64,000 nt of DNA from assembly GCF_037076345.1 (NCBI RefSeq), contig NZ_AP024702.1:1488001-1552000 (forward strand), given 5' to 3'. This DNA comes from Haloferula helveola. Its GTDB lineage: Bacteria; Verrucomicrobiota; Verrucomicrobiia; Verrucomicrobiales; Akkermansiaceae. Both the position numbers and the translations under genes were made by a program. This document shows, one piece after another, positions 35,082 to 44,057 of the stretch. Below the pieces are notes generated by a model. It did no database searches and had not been told where the DNA came from. It saw nothing but the letters and a program-made list of their open reading frames with translations. How positions within the stretch are numbered: the first letter of the stretch is position 1; each line of letters starts with the position of its first letter.

Positions 35082-35825
35082 TCAACGGCGCCGGCGCACA
35101 CCGAACAACAGTGCGATGCCGGCAATGCCCAGAATCGCCGTTCCAGGCTCGGGCACCGTGGAGACACTGGCTGCCGTGAAGTTCAGGCTGTCGGCATTGA
35201 CCGTAACTGACGTGTTGGGATTCACACTCTGGTTGTCGCCATTCGTGGTACCGGTGAGGGTAAAGGTGTAGGATCCCGCGTTCGTAAGCTGGAAGGCTTG
35301 GGTCGGGATGGACTGGTTCACCAGATTCTCGGTGTCCGAGGCGTTGCTTCCCACCGAACCGGAAAGCGCCCCGACCAGTCCTCCGGGACCGACGACGTTC
35401 CAGGTGATCTGGCCGTTCAGCCCGTCTTCGACGAGGTCGTAGCTGAAATCGAAGATCACGTTGGCCGCCTGGCCCGTCTCAACTTCGAAGAGGATCGTGT
35501 AGGTGAAAGACGAGGTCACGTTCGGCGTCGGGGTTCCACCACCGCTGGGCGAAGCGATCGATGCTGTCGCGAACGGGCTGGGCGAGCCCGGCTCGGAATA
35601 GGTGAAACTGACCGGAGTGGCATCGTTCAGGTTCAGGGCGGTCGCCACGGCGTTCACCGAGCGGCCGTTGCCGTTTCCGAAGTTCTGCGTGGTTGGTGGA
35701 GTGGTGTCGGTTGACGCACCGACGGTCGTTGAAGCCACATTGGTGGCACTGGATGTAATCACGACGGCCTGCGCCATGGGCGCAGCGCAGACGACAGCCG
35801 CAAGGGCGGCAGAACGGGCGTTCAT
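35082..35825 (-). CDS. PEP-CTERM sorting-domain secreted protein
   Basis: A 247-residue secreted protein. It has a signal peptide (MNARSAALAAVVCAAPMAQA) and a body rich in Thr, Ser and Asn with a beta-sandwich look. The sorting end is STVPEPGTAILGIAGIALLF followed by GVRRRR. The start ATG at 35825 gives a normal signal peptide; the open frame extends to 35885. It is unrelated in body sequence to the PEP-CTERM protein at 20291, sharing only the tail. Confidence 0.9.
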   Translation of the reverse strand: MNARSAALAAVVCAAPMAQAVVITSSATNVASTTVGASTDTTPPTTQNFGNGNGRSVNAVATALNLNDATPVSFTYSEPGSPSPFATASIASPSGGGTPTPNVTSSFTYTILFEVETGQAANVIFDFSYDLVEDGLNGQITWNVVGPGGLVGALSGSVGSNASDTENLVNQSIPTQAFQLTNAGSYTFTLTGTTNGDNQSVNPNTSVTVNADSLNFTAASVSTVPEPGTAILGIAGIALLFGVRRRR

Positions 35826-35940
35826 GTTCTTTGAGGGAGTTTGGGGTGTCCGGGGACAGTGGGGATACAGCAAAACTCCGACCAAGTTGCGCGACGAAAT
35901 GCGATTTCTGGCGAAAGTGTAACGCTGTGGAGTCGGAGGC

Positions 35941-36609
35941 TCAGCGCGCCAGAGAAGACATGGCCCACACGCCTTTCCGGGATTGTCGCGCGATTTCCTG
36001 TAAGCGCCCCAAACGTGACTCCTGCTCCCTTTCCGAACGTTGTCCCGGAACCGAAGCGCCTTTCGTATGGATACGCACCAGCCCTTCCCTCACCAGACGT
36101 TCGTGCAGCCACTCGCCATCGGGACAAACGACAAAAGCATGAAACCTGCGATCACCGAACGGGTCGTCCCACTCGGTGAAGACCGTGAAGGGATCCTGCG
36201 ACAACCATTCCTCGACTTCCGCCTTCGCCAGTCGCCCGATCTCCACCGCCTCTTCCGCGGTGACTCCCAGGTCCGACGCCTGCTCGGCGATCCGTTCCCG
36301 GTTCGTCCGACCGCCGCCATAGGTCCGGAACTCCGATTCCGGAGCATCGACGAAGTAGAGCCGGAGTTCTTCAATCCGGCCATCCGGCAGCCTCACCTTG
36401 AAGCTGTCGCCATCATTCCGATCGTGCCCGATCCACCTGCATCCGTCGATCTGCTCGAAGTTGCCCACCCGTGCCGAGCTGTCGCCGGGTGACTCTTTCC
36501 AGAAATCCCGCAACAGACCCGGCTTCCATCGTTCGATGCCCCAGAGCAGCAACGCGACCACCAGCAGTGTGGCAAACTGCCACCCCTGACCCTTCGCTCG
36601 GATGGCCAT
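35941..36609 (-). CDS. staphylococcal nuclease-like (SNase) protein, membrane anchored
   Basis: A 222-residue protein. An N-terminal membrane anchor or signal (about 10-25, FATLLVVALLLWGIERW) is followed by a linker and an SNase-like domain from about residue 55. That domain contains NDGDSFKVRLPDGRIEELRL, then YFVDAPES, the Asp/Arg/Glu part of the nuclease active-site region, and later HAFVVCPDGEWLHERLVREG. Such proteins are calcium-dependent thermonuclease relatives. Whether all catalytic residues are conserved is not certain from inspection. It lies 3 bp after the M23 peptidase gene, so the two are co-transcribed. Confidence 0.8.
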   Translation of the reverse strand: MAIRAKGQGWQFATLLVVALLLWGIERWKPGLLRDFWKESPGDSSARVGNFEQIDGCRWIGHDRNDGDSFKVRLPDGRIEELRLYFVDAPESEFRTYGGGRTNRERIAEQASDLGVTAEEAVEIGRLAKAEVEEWLSQDPFTVFTEWDDPFGDRRFHAFVVCPDGEWLHERLVREGLVRIHTKGASVPGQRSEREQESRLGRLQEIARQSRKGVWAMSSLAR

Positions 36610-36612
36610 GGT

Positions 36613-37290
36613 TCAGAGTCCGTGGAACCCCTTGTATTCCGGACAGGTGCCGATCGGAACCGCCTGCTTGCCCCACTCCCGGTTAAGCCGCCGGTACTTG
36701 TTGATGAAGTCGGTCGGGTCGGCCCAGTTGGTGTAGTTGGCGGCCACGCTGTTCCGGTGCATACCGATGTAGATGTTGTGGCGGATTTCGAAGTGCAGGT
36801 GGGCCGCATACATCCCGCGGTTGGTCCCGATGGTGCCGATCTTGTCGCCCCGCTTCACCTGCTGGCCGACCTTGGCATACATGTCGTTGAGGTGCCCGTA
36901 GAGCGAATCGCAGTAGCGGACCTGACCGGTCTTCGGATCGCGATAGGCATGTCGGATGATCACCACGTTGCCCCAGCCGCTCCTGACATCATACGCCCAG
37001 ACCACCACGCCATTGGCCGTCGCATACACCGGATCCCGCAGGTCGGTGTTGCCGCCCCCGCGTCCGTTCCAGTCCTCGCCGAAGTGAGTCGGGGAGCGCA
37101 GGCGGAGGCCGCGGGCCTTGTAGTAGCCCTCGGCGTTCGGCTTCCCGACGGGAAAATCGAATCCGTCGGCGATTGCAACCCGCACGGTCTTCCCGGCCAC
37201 CGCCGGCCCCACGCACAGGCATGCGAAACCGACCATGATCAGCCGGCGAAGCCACGTGAGGGTTTGAGAGAGCATCGTCCCCCAGTCCAA
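36613..37290 (-). CDS. M23-family (LytM-type) peptidoglycan endopeptidase
   Basis: A 225-residue secreted zinc peptidase. After a signal peptide (about 15-32) the domain shows the zinc ligands of M23: HFGEDWNGRGGGNTDL (HxxxD, about residue 69) and HLHFEIRHN (HxH, about 164). The connecting segment GNVVIIRHAYRD is also typical. The product would cut peptide cross-links in the periplasm. It is directly upstream (3 bp) of the SNase-like gene and 29 bp downstream of uppP, all on the minus strand, suggesting an envelope-related unit. Confidence 0.9.
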   Translation of the reverse strand: MDWGTMLSQTLTWLRRLIMVGFACLCVGPAVAGKTVRVAIADGFDFPVGKPNAEGYYKARGLRLRSPTHFGEDWNGRGGGNTDLRDPVYATANGVVVWAYDVRSGWGNVVIIRHAYRDPKTGQVRYCDSLYGHLNDMYAKVGQQVKRGDKIGTIGTNRGMYAAHLHFEIRHNIYIGMHRNSVAANYTNWADPTDFINKYRRLNREWGKQAVPIGTCPEYKGFHGL

Positions 37291-37319
37291 GCCCGCTGCG
37301 GCTCCCGGGCAAGAGAAAA

Positions 37320-38207
37320 TCAGGCCGTTCCGAAGCCGTGGAAATCAACAAGAATCAGCGCGCCGACGGCAATGCCGATCGCAATCCGGTACCAACCGAA
37401 GACGGCCAATCCGCGGCGGTTGAGGTAGCCGACCATCCACTTTACCGCCAAGGCGGCGGAAACGGTGGCCGCAATGACCCCGACCAGCAGGGGCACGAAA
37501 CCGTAGCTGTCCCACATCAGAAGCGCTCCACCGCCCCACGCGTCGTAGCGCTCGCCCAGTCCATCGATCTTCCAAACCGCTTTCTTCGCGGTCGCCGCGC
37601 TCAGCGTGATTAGCCCGAGCAGGAAGGAAAACTCCACGGCGGCGGCCAAGCGCAGGCCGACCAACACGCCGCCGAGGATCGTCATCAGGCTGCGGCTCGT
37701 GCCAGGCCACATCGCCACGCACTGCGCGAAGCCGACCACCAGCGCCATTTTCCACGTAATCTCCGCCAGATCGACGCCCTCGGAGCCGCCTCCGCGCTTC
37801 ATCCAGCGCGATACGAAAAGAATCGCGACTCCTCCGACGAGCCACGCGCCCACCACCGGCTTCAGGCCGAAAAGCCGTTCTTCGATGGCGTCATTGAGCC
37901 ACAGGCCGATCACTGCCGCGGGGAGGAATCCCGCGATCAGCGAGACGATCAGCTTCAGCCCTTCCGAATCTCTTCCGAGCAATCCGAGAATCATCTGTCG
38001 AACCCGCGGCCAGTAGAGTCCGAGCACTGCGAGGATGGCACCGGCCTGGATGCAGATCGCGAAGCAGTCCGCTGCCTGCTTTTCCTGACCTTCGAGTCCG
38101 ATGCCCATGAACCTCTGCGCCACGATCAGGTGCCCGGTTGAACTGACCGGAAGGTACTCGGTCAGGCCTTCGACGATTCCGAGGATGAGCGCTTGGAGGG
38201 GGTTCAT
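37320..38207 (-). CDS. uppP: undecaprenyl-diphosphate phosphatase
   Basis: A 295-residue polytopic membrane phosphatase that recycles the lipid carrier for peptidoglycan and other envelope polymers. Family motifs are EGLTEYLPVSSTGHLIVAQR near the N-terminus (glutamates and the His) and AMWPGTSRSLMTILGG near the middle (PGxSRS phosphate loop). The ATG at 38207 matches the standard MNPLQALILGIVEG start; an in-frame ATG at 38300 would add 31 residues, including a hydrophobic stretch. It is followed by M23 and SNase-like genes. Confidence 0.95.
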   Translation of the reverse strand: MNPLQALILGIVEGLTEYLPVSSTGHLIVAQRFMGIGLEGQEKQAADCFAICIQAGAILAVLGLYWPRVRQMILGLLGRDSEGLKLIVSLIAGFLPAAVIGLWLNDAIEERLFGLKPVVGAWLVGGVAILFVSRWMKRGGGSEGVDLAEITWKMALVVGFAQCVAMWPGTSRSLMTILGGVLVGLRLAAAVEFSFLLGLITLSAATAKKAVWKIDGLGERYDAWGGGALLMWDSYGFVPLLVGVIAATVSAALAVKWMVGYLNRRGLAVFGWYRIAIGIAVGALILVDFHGFGTA

Positions 38208-38391
38208 CTCGGACTCGCCCGCTCCGGCACCGGGTGTTCCGGTGGCGAGAAGAGACAGGGAGTCGAGAAGGCTAAGAATACTTACCGGGATCCAGTTCAT
38301 GGTGGGTCGGGCGGACGCAGCATGTCGGCTCCATCGCCCTCGGCAAGGGATTTGCCATTGATTCGCACGCCGGTCGGGCGGATGGTGCGCC

Positions 38392-38937
38392 ATGCCGTCC
38401 CGCATGTGGAAAGTCCGATATCTCCGCCTCGTGCGGAAGGTCCATCGGCTGATGCGGCACCGGCGGCTGCGCAACTGGCAATGGTGGCAGGCCATCCGCG
38501 CCCGGCTGCTCGACCGGCGGCTCTGGCAACCCTGCCGCGACACTGTCGCCGGAGGGATTTCGGTCGGCCTTTTCTTCGCCATGATGCCGATGCCGATGCA
38601 GACGCTCGCGTCGGCCGCCATCGCCACCCGGGCGCGCGTCAACATTCCCTTTGCGGTGGCATCCTGTTTCGTCAGCAACCCGCTGACCGAGCCCTTCATT
38701 CGCGTCGCCCAGTACCGGATGGGAGGGTGGCTAAGGGAAAACCTCGGCGTCACCATCCCGCGCATCGGCAATCTGCCGCAAGGCGTGGCCGATTTCATCA
38801 TCGGCTTCCTCCTGATGGGAATCTTCCTCGCCTTCGTCGCCTATCCGCTGGTGCACCTTTTCTCGGCTTTACTGCCGAATCACCTGCCGATCCGGCCGGC
38901 GGTCATGAAGCCGAAGGCCCGAAGCTCCGCGAATTGA
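38392..38937 (+). CDS. DUF2062 membrane protein
   Basis: A 181-residue inner-membrane protein. A basic N-terminus (about 1-50) is followed by the DUF2062 signature, including GGISVGLFFAMMPMPMQTLA and ASCFVSNPLTEPFIRVAQYR. A C-terminal membrane helix (FIIGFLLMGIFLAFVAYPLV) follows. Function is unknown; members are sometimes near glycosyltransferases. The last 35 bp overlap the 3' end of the convergent TPM-domain gene. Confidence 0.85.
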   Translation: MPSRMWKVRYLRLVRKVHRLMRHRRLRNWQWWQAIRARLLDRRLWQPCRDTVAGGISVGLFFAMMPMPMQTLASAAIATRARVNIPFAVASCFVSNPLTEPFIRVAQYRMGGWLRENLGVTIPRIGNLPQGVADFIIGFLLMGIFLAFVAYPLVHLFSALLPNHLPIRPAVMKPKARSSAN

Positions 38938-39652
38938 CCTTGCCGCCGCCGAGCGGCGCTCCGAGGCGAGGTTCGACTTTCACATCCGGGAAAACGAAGC
39001 GGTCGCCCGCAATTCGGTCCGCACGCCGGACAGCCGCATAGACCAGCATCGCCACCAGCAGCATGCCGGCCAGCAGGCCAAGCCCCAGAATGAGCACGTG
39101 TCCGCGCCGGGGTCCCGCGTCGGGCTCCTCCGACAACGCAAGATCCAGTTCGTCGAGCAGCACTTCGATAAAGGTCTCCGCGTCCTGCATCGATCCCGCA
39201 CGCATCGGCGGCAGTTCGGCAAGCCGGTTGCGGATCGCAATCCGGTCCTGGGGTGAAACCGCCGCCGGCCCGAGCACCGGAACCTCGTCACCGCTTTCGG
39301 TCAGCACCGTCCGGACTTCCTGCCATCCGAGTTCCCATTTGCCACCGTCCATTTCCATCACCACCACCATGCCCGGTTCCTCGCCGAGCCACTCGTCGCG
39401 CAACCGGATCGCCTGCCCGAACGGGGTGGTTCCGATCAGGCTGCCATGACACGCGACCTCGAGCCGGAAGCCGGTGCGGTCGGAGAATTCGGTGAGGCGC
39501 TGCGACAGGGCCGCGAGACGCTCCGGCTCTGAGGCAAAGATCCGGGCCTCATCAAGGATGTGCCCTTCGGGGGATGGAGGAAGTTCCGCTGCCGTCGCAA
39601 ACGGCGCGAGCGCGAGAACCACCATGGAAATCAACCACCTCACCCGTGGCAT
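38903..39652 (-). CDS. TPM-domain (YgcG-like) membrane protein
   Basis: A 249-residue protein. The signal peptide (MPRVRWLISMVVLALAPFATA) is followed by a TPM domain (about 30-150) that opens ILDEARIFASEPERLAALSQ and contains GMVVVMEMDGGKWELG. A C-terminal membrane helix (about 195-217, ILGLGLLAGMLLVAMLVYAA) and cytosolic tail follow. TPM proteins include a thylakoid phosphatase and YgcG proteins; some act in photosystem or cytochrome assembly. The start at 39652 gives the signal peptide. The gene shares 35 bp with the DUF2062 gene in the opposite strand. Confidence 0.8.
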   Translation of the reverse strand: MPRVRWLISMVVLALAPFATAAELPPSPEGHILDEARIFASEPERLAALSQRLTEFSDRTGFRLEVACHGSLIGTTPFGQAIRLRDEWLGEEPGMVVVMEMDGGKWELGWQEVRTVLTESGDEVPVLGPAAVSPQDRIAIRNRLAELPPMRAGSMQDAETFIEVLLDELDLALSEEPDAGPRRGHVLILGLGLLAGMLLVAMLVYAAVRRADRIAGDRFVFPDVKVEPRLGAPLGGGKVNSRSFGPSAS

Positions 39653-39687
39653 CCTCCGGCCCCGGGGCGTTCCTGACAAGCCCGCCC

Positions 39688-40344
39688 TCAGGACTTCTTC
39701 GACTCCGCCCGCCAGCCGGAGATGAAAAGCAGCACGGCAGCAATGCAGATGCACGAGTCCGCGACATTGAACGACGGCCAGTGCCCGCCGCTCGACGGAA
39801 CGATCTTGTCGTAGAGCGGCAGCTTCACATCGATGAAATCGACCACGTAGCCGGCCTTCAGCCGCTCCCACAATGGCGCGCCTTTCATGTAGCCGAGCAG
39901 AGAACCCTGAACGAGCCGGTCGGTCAGATTGCCGACGATCCCGCAGACCAGCAGCGACACCGCGAGGATACCCGTCTTTCCGACGAAGAAGCCCTTCTTC
40001 AGTCCGAGAGTGATCAACGTGAAGGCCGCGATCGAAATGAACGGGAAAACCAGGGGCGCCCACTCGGTCCCGTTGCCCATGCCGAAAGCCACTCCCTGAT
40101 TGTGGACCCGGACCCAGTTGAGGAAGCCGGGAATCACCTCGATCGGCGGGTCCTGCGTGTGGTTCCAGCCTTCGGGAGGATCGCTGAAGGTCCGGATCAC
40201 CCAGAACTTCGTGACCTGATCGAGAACATACAGCGGCAAGGTCACTCCCAGCAACCACGGCCAGAGCTTCACCTTCTTCCCGCCTGCCGCAGGCTGCTGA
40301 TCGTCACTTTTCACTTCCTGCTTCTCACTCGGAACTCCGGGCAC
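39688..40344 (-). CDS. lspA: lipoprotein signal peptidase (signal peptidase II)
   Basis: A protein of about 218 residues that cleaves prolipoprotein signal peptides after the modified Cys. The aspartyl-protease motifs are present: CGIVGNLTDRLVQG (GNxxDR) and the FNVADS motif (FNxAD). VVDFIDVKLP also fits. Four membrane segments are visible. The stretch between the second and third motif carries an extra loop (SLLGYMKGAPLWERLKAG) longer than in enterobacterial LspA. GTG 40344 is the best start because the longer frame overlaps ileS; GTG 40314 is an alternative. The ileS-lspA order is the common one. Confidence 0.93.
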   Translation of the reverse strand: MPGVPSEKQEVKSDDQQPAAGGKKVKLWPWLLGVTLPLYVLDQVTKFWVIRTFSDPPEGWNHTQDPPIEVIPGFLNWVRVHNQGVAFGMGNGTEWAPLVFPFISIAAFTLITLGLKKGFFVGKTGILAVSLLVCGIVGNLTDRLVQGSLLGYMKGAPLWERLKAGYVVDFIDVKLPLYDKIVPSSGGHWPSFNVADSCICIAAVLLFISGWRAESKKS

Positions 40345-40352
40345 AGCCCGGC

Positions 40353-43079
40353 TCAAGCCCTCGCAACTACCCCGGAGCAACGTTCGCAGACATCCTCCTT
40401 GATCGGCTCGTAGCGGCGGCAGCGCGGGCACATCCCGTGCTCGGACTTCGCGATCTTCACCGAGAACTCCGATCCGGCCGAAACATCGAACTCGGCCACG
40501 ATGAAGAACTCCTTGGCGAAGTCGGAGTCGTTGAGCAGATCGTAAACCGGCTCGCCCTCCTTCACGACCAGGGTGACCGCCGCCTCGTTGTTCTTCTTGA
40601 AAGCCTTGGCCTGAACCCGCTCCTCGATCACCTGCTGAACGTCGCGGCGGATTTCGAGCAGGCGGTTGACCTTCTTCGTCGCATCACCGGAGGCGAAGCT
40701 GCCATCGGGCTCGGGGAAGTCCTGCTCGTGCACGCTGCCGTCGGTGAACGGCGCGTACTCCCACGCCTCGTCGGCGGTGAACGCGAGGATCGGCGCCAGC
40801 AGACGCGTCAGCGAGCTGAAGATGTCGTACATCGCCGTCTGGCTCGCACGACGCCGCACCGAATTACGAGCATCGCAGTACATCCGGTCCTTGGTCGCGT
40901 CGATGTAAACGGCGGACAGGTCGGTGGCGCAGAACTGGTTCAGCTCGTTGAAGACCTTGCGGAACTCGTAGCGATCGTACGCTTTGCGGCATTCCGCGAC
41001 CACCGAGTGGAGCCTCTCGAGGATCCACTGGTCGAGCAGCGGCATGTGGCTCGCAGCCACCCGGTCCATATCGGGATCGAAGCCGTCGAGGTTGCCGAGC
41101 AGGATCCGCAGCGTGTTGCGCAGGCGGCGGTAAGGTTCGGCGACCTGCTTGAACAGGTCCTCACCGAACGGCACCTCGGTCTGCCAGTCCACCGAGCTGA
41201 CCCACAGGCGCACGATGTCCGAACCGTACTTGTTGTAGAAGTGCGCCGCGTCGATCGGCTTGCCCGCCTTCTCCGCCTCGCTCTTGGAAAGCTTCTTCTT
41301 GTCCTTGTCGACGACGAAGCCGTGCGTGAGCACTGTCTTGTAAGGAGCGCTGCCACGATAGGCCACGCTCATCATCAGGGAGCTCTGGAACCAGCCGCGG
41401 TGCTGGTCGGTCGCCTCGAGATAAAGATCCGCCGGGGCGCTCAGCTCCGGGTGCTTTTCCAGCACCGCCACATGCGAGCATCCGGAGTCGATCCAGACGT
41501 CGAGCGTGTCGCGGCACTTCTTGAGTCCGGCTTTCAGACCGAGGCGCTCGCACAACTCCTCATCCGAAAGTTCGAACCAGACATTGGTGCCTTCCTTCTC
41601 GACCAGATCGGCCACCTTGCGGGCGGTGTCGGCGCACAGCACCGCCTTCCCGTCCTCGAAGAACACGGGCAATGGCACGCCCCACGTCCGCTGGCGCGAG
41701 ATGCACCAGTCGGGCCGGGCCTCGACCGTTCCGTAGATCCGGTTGCGGCCCCACGCGGGGAGCCATTCGGTCTTGTCGATTTCCGTAAGCGCGGTGCGTC
41801 GCAGGTCTTCGATCGAAATGAAGAACTGCTCGACCGCGCGGAAGATGATCGGGGTCTTCGAGCGCCAGCAATGCGGGTAGCTGTGCTCGTAGTCCTCGCG
41901 CGCCAGCAGCACGCCCTTTTTCTCGAGCAACTCGATGATCCACTCGTTGCTCTTGAAGACATGCTTGCCGACGAGATCGGGCAAGCCGGCTTCCTCGGTG
42001 AAGAGTCCGTCGTCATCGACCGGCGAAAGCACGCCCAGTCCGTACTGCTGCCCGGCGACGTAGTCGTCCGCGCCGTGCCCCGGAGCGATGTGTACCGCGC
42101 CGGTGCCGGTTTCGGTCGTCACGAACTGGCCGAGGATGATCTTCGACTCGCGCTCGAGGAACGGGTGGTTGGCCGTCAGGTTCTCGAGCTCGCGGCCCTT
42201 CAGTTCCTTGAGCGTGTTGACCAGCCGCATGCCGGTCTTCTCGGTCAGGGCCTCGACGAGTTCCTTGACCACGATCAGGATCTCCTTGCGGCCGTTGCCG
42301 TCGAACTGGCCCACGACATAGGTGAAGTCCGGATGCACGGCCACGCCGAGGTTCGCCGGCAGCGTCCACGGGGTGGTCGTCCAGATCGCGATCGACGCGT
42401 TGCCGATCCCGAGCTTGGCGGCGGCGCTCGGAGTGAGCGCGAACTTCACGTAGATCGACGGGCTGACCTTGTCCTGATACTCGACCTCGGCCTCGGCCAA
42501 GGCGGTGTGGGCGCCGTAGCTCCATTGGACCGGCTTCTTCGACTGGTAGACGACCTCGCTTTCGACGAGCTTGGCGAACACGCGCACGATCTCGGCCTCA
42601 TAGCCGGGCGCCATCGTCAGGTAGGGATTCTCCCAGTCACCGAAGACCCCGAGGCGCTTGAATGAGGCGCGCTGGATATCGATGAACTTCTCCGCAAACT
42701 CGGTGCAGCGCCGACGGATCTCGGCGGGCTCGAGCCCCTGGGCCTGCTTGACCACCTTGAACTCGATCGGCAGGCCGTGACAGTCCCAGCCGGGGACAAA
42801 CGGCGCCTCGTAGCCGGCCATCGTTTTCGACTTCACCACCAGGTCCTTGAGAACCTTGTTGAGCGCGGTGCCCATGTGCACGTCGCCATTGGCGAACGGC
42901 GGTCCGTCATGCAGCACGAACCTCGGGGCTCCCGCTTCCTTCCGGCGGTTGATAATTCGCCCGTAAAGACCTTCGGACTCCCATCGGGCGAGTCGTTCCG
43001 GCTCGCGCTTGACGAGATCACCCCGCATGGGGAAATCCGTCTGCGGCAGCAGGATCGTGTCTTTGTAGGCGTTGCTCAT
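40353..43079 (-). CDS. ileS: isoleucyl-tRNA synthetase
   Basis: A 908-residue class I aminoacyl-tRNA synthetase. The ATP motifs are GDVHMGTALNK (HxGH region, H68) and KKKLSKSEAEKAG (KLSKS, about residue 610). An editing domain lies between (about 190-390). The C-terminus holds a zinc finger, CPRCRRYEPIKEDVCERC, typical of the bacterial IleS type. The start ATG is the first codon of MSNAYKDTILLP, a normal N-terminus. It precedes lspA by 8 bp. No T-box leader is seen upstream. Confidence 0.97.
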   Translation of the reverse strand: MSNAYKDTILLPQTDFPMRGDLVKREPERLARWESEGLYGRIINRRKEAGAPRFVLHDGPPFANGDVHMGTALNKVLKDLVVKSKTMAGYEAPFVPGWDCHGLPIEFKVVKQAQGLEPAEIRRRCTEFAEKFIDIQRASFKRLGVFGDWENPYLTMAPGYEAEIVRVFAKLVESEVVYQSKKPVQWSYGAHTALAEAEVEYQDKVSPSIYVKFALTPSAAAKLGIGNASIAIWTTTPWTLPANLGVAVHPDFTYVVGQFDGNGRKEILIVVKELVEALTEKTGMRLVNTLKELKGRELENLTANHPFLERESKIILGQFVTTETGTGAVHIAPGHGADDYVAGQQYGLGVLSPVDDDGLFTEEAGLPDLVGKHVFKSNEWIIELLEKKGVLLAREDYEHSYPHCWRSKTPIIFRAVEQFFISIEDLRRTALTEIDKTEWLPAWGRNRIYGTVEARPDWCISRQRTWGVPLPVFFEDGKAVLCADTARKVADLVEKEGTNVWFELSDEELCERLGLKAGLKKCRDTLDVWIDSGCSHVAVLEKHPELSAPADLYLEATDQHRGWFQSSLMMSVAYRGSAPYKTVLTHGFVVDKDKKKLSKSEAEKAGKPIDAAHFYNKYGSDIVRLWVSSVDWQTEVPFGEDLFKQVAEPYRRLRNTLRILLGNLDGFDPDMDRVAASHMPLLDQWILERLHSVVAECRKAYDRYEFRKVFNELNQFCATDLSAVYIDATKDRMYCDARNSVRRRASQTAMYDIFSSLTRLLAPILAFTADEAWEYAPFTDGSVHEQDFPEPDGSFASGDATKKVNRLLEIRRDVQQVIEERVQAKAFKKNNEAAVTLVVKEGEPVYDLLNDSDFAKEFFIVAEFDVSAGSEFSVKIAKSEHGMCPRCRRYEPIKEDVCERCSGVVARA

Positions 43080-43189
43080 CAGGGGAAAAGGGCGCGGACG
43101 CTAGCAATCCCGCCCCCCCGGGTCAACTGCGGGGGTAGGGCGGGAATTCAGGCCTCGGAGAAGCAAAAAGCACGACCCGTTCCCCAAAA

Positions 43190-43257
43190 CCGCCTGAAGG
43201 CGGAACTACGAACCCCACAGGCCGGTTCCAGGGGTTTGTAGTTCCCCGTTTACGGGG
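43190..43257. repeat. composite palindromic repeat element
   Basis: Three adjacent hairpins occupy the 303-bp gap before the pseudopilin-like gene. The first is CCGCC-TGAA-GGCGG (43190-43203). The second has 15-bp arms, GGAACTACGAACCCC (43202-43216) and GGGGTTTGTAGTTCC (43231-43245), with one mismatch. The third is CCCCGT-TT-ACGGGG (43244-43257). The gap otherwise contains no gene. It looks like a REP/MITE-type dispersed element; copies elsewhere cannot be tested here. Confidence 0.7.
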
Positions 43258-43382
43258 TCTGGCGAACGGCTCGTGACCTTCAACCGTCGGAAACACACTC
43301 CGCAGCCGCCTTCATACAGCCGCAAAAGTCCGACCCCCTTTTCCCTCTGGCAACCTGTCCCCCCACCCGCTTCCATCATTCC

Positions 43383-44057
43383 GTGGCCAAGCGACCAGGA
43401 GTCTCCCGATTGGATCTTGCGATGGGAATCTGCTTCGTCGCCGTCTTGCTGGTCGTCGCGGGGATCTCGTTCTCAATGCTCAAGCGCCAGAGGAAAGCAG
43501 CCAACTTTCAACAGGCCCTGAGCAACACCCGATCGTTCTCGCTCGCGCTGCTCGAGTTTGATCAGGAATTCGGCGCCTACCCCCACGAAGGCACCAAGGC
43601 ACTGGTCGAGGACGCGACGGGGACCGAACTCGGCCGTTGGAGAGGCACCTCCAACGACTGCTTCCGGCAACTCGTCGCCTACGGGTTCCAATCCGAGGAC
43701 ATTTTCTACGCCATTCATCCCCAAGGCACGCACGAACCCGACAACCTCATCATGCCTATGGCCACCGAGGCGCTGAAGCCGGGCGAGGTCGGCTTCAGCT
43801 TCAGCTACGGCCACAGTAGCGCCCATCACCCGGAGATCCCACTCCTCCTCGCCCCGATGCAATCCGGCAGTCACCTCGCGTGGCGGGATACCTACGGCGG
43901 AAAAGCGGTCGTCCGACTCATCGACACCTCCGAACTCCCCTGCACCATCAATCGCAAGGGCGAGATCATTCACCCCGATGGCAAGCTGCTCCTCGACCCG
44001 GCCCGCCCCTGCTGGAAAGGTCTGCACATCGACATCCGGCATCCCGAATTTCCATGA
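43383..44057 (+). CDS. pseudopilin-like / type II secretion-like protein
   Basis: A 224-residue protein starting at GTG 43383. A basic N-terminus is followed by a hydrophobic helix (about 12-32, AMGICFVAVLLVVAGISFSM), like the N-terminal helix of pseudopilins common in Verrucomicrobiota. The usual prepilin peptidase context (GFTLIEL) is replaced by RLDLAMGI, so processing is doubtful. The body has LALLEFDQEFGAYPHEGTKA, typical of major pseudopilin-like proteins with a long helix. Its TGA overlaps the next ATG (ATGA), coupling it to the phosphoesterase gene. Confidence 0.6.
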   Translation: MAKRPGVSRLDLAMGICFVAVLLVVAGISFSMLKRQRKAANFQQALSNTRSFSLALLEFDQEFGAYPHEGTKALVEDATGTELGRWRGTSNDCFRQLVAYGFQSEDIFYAIHPQGTHEPDNLIMPMATEALKPGEVGFSFSYGHSSAHHPEIPLLLAPMQSGSHLAWRDTYGGKAVVRLIDTSELPCTINRKGEIIHPDGKLLLDPARPCWKGLHIDIRHPEFP

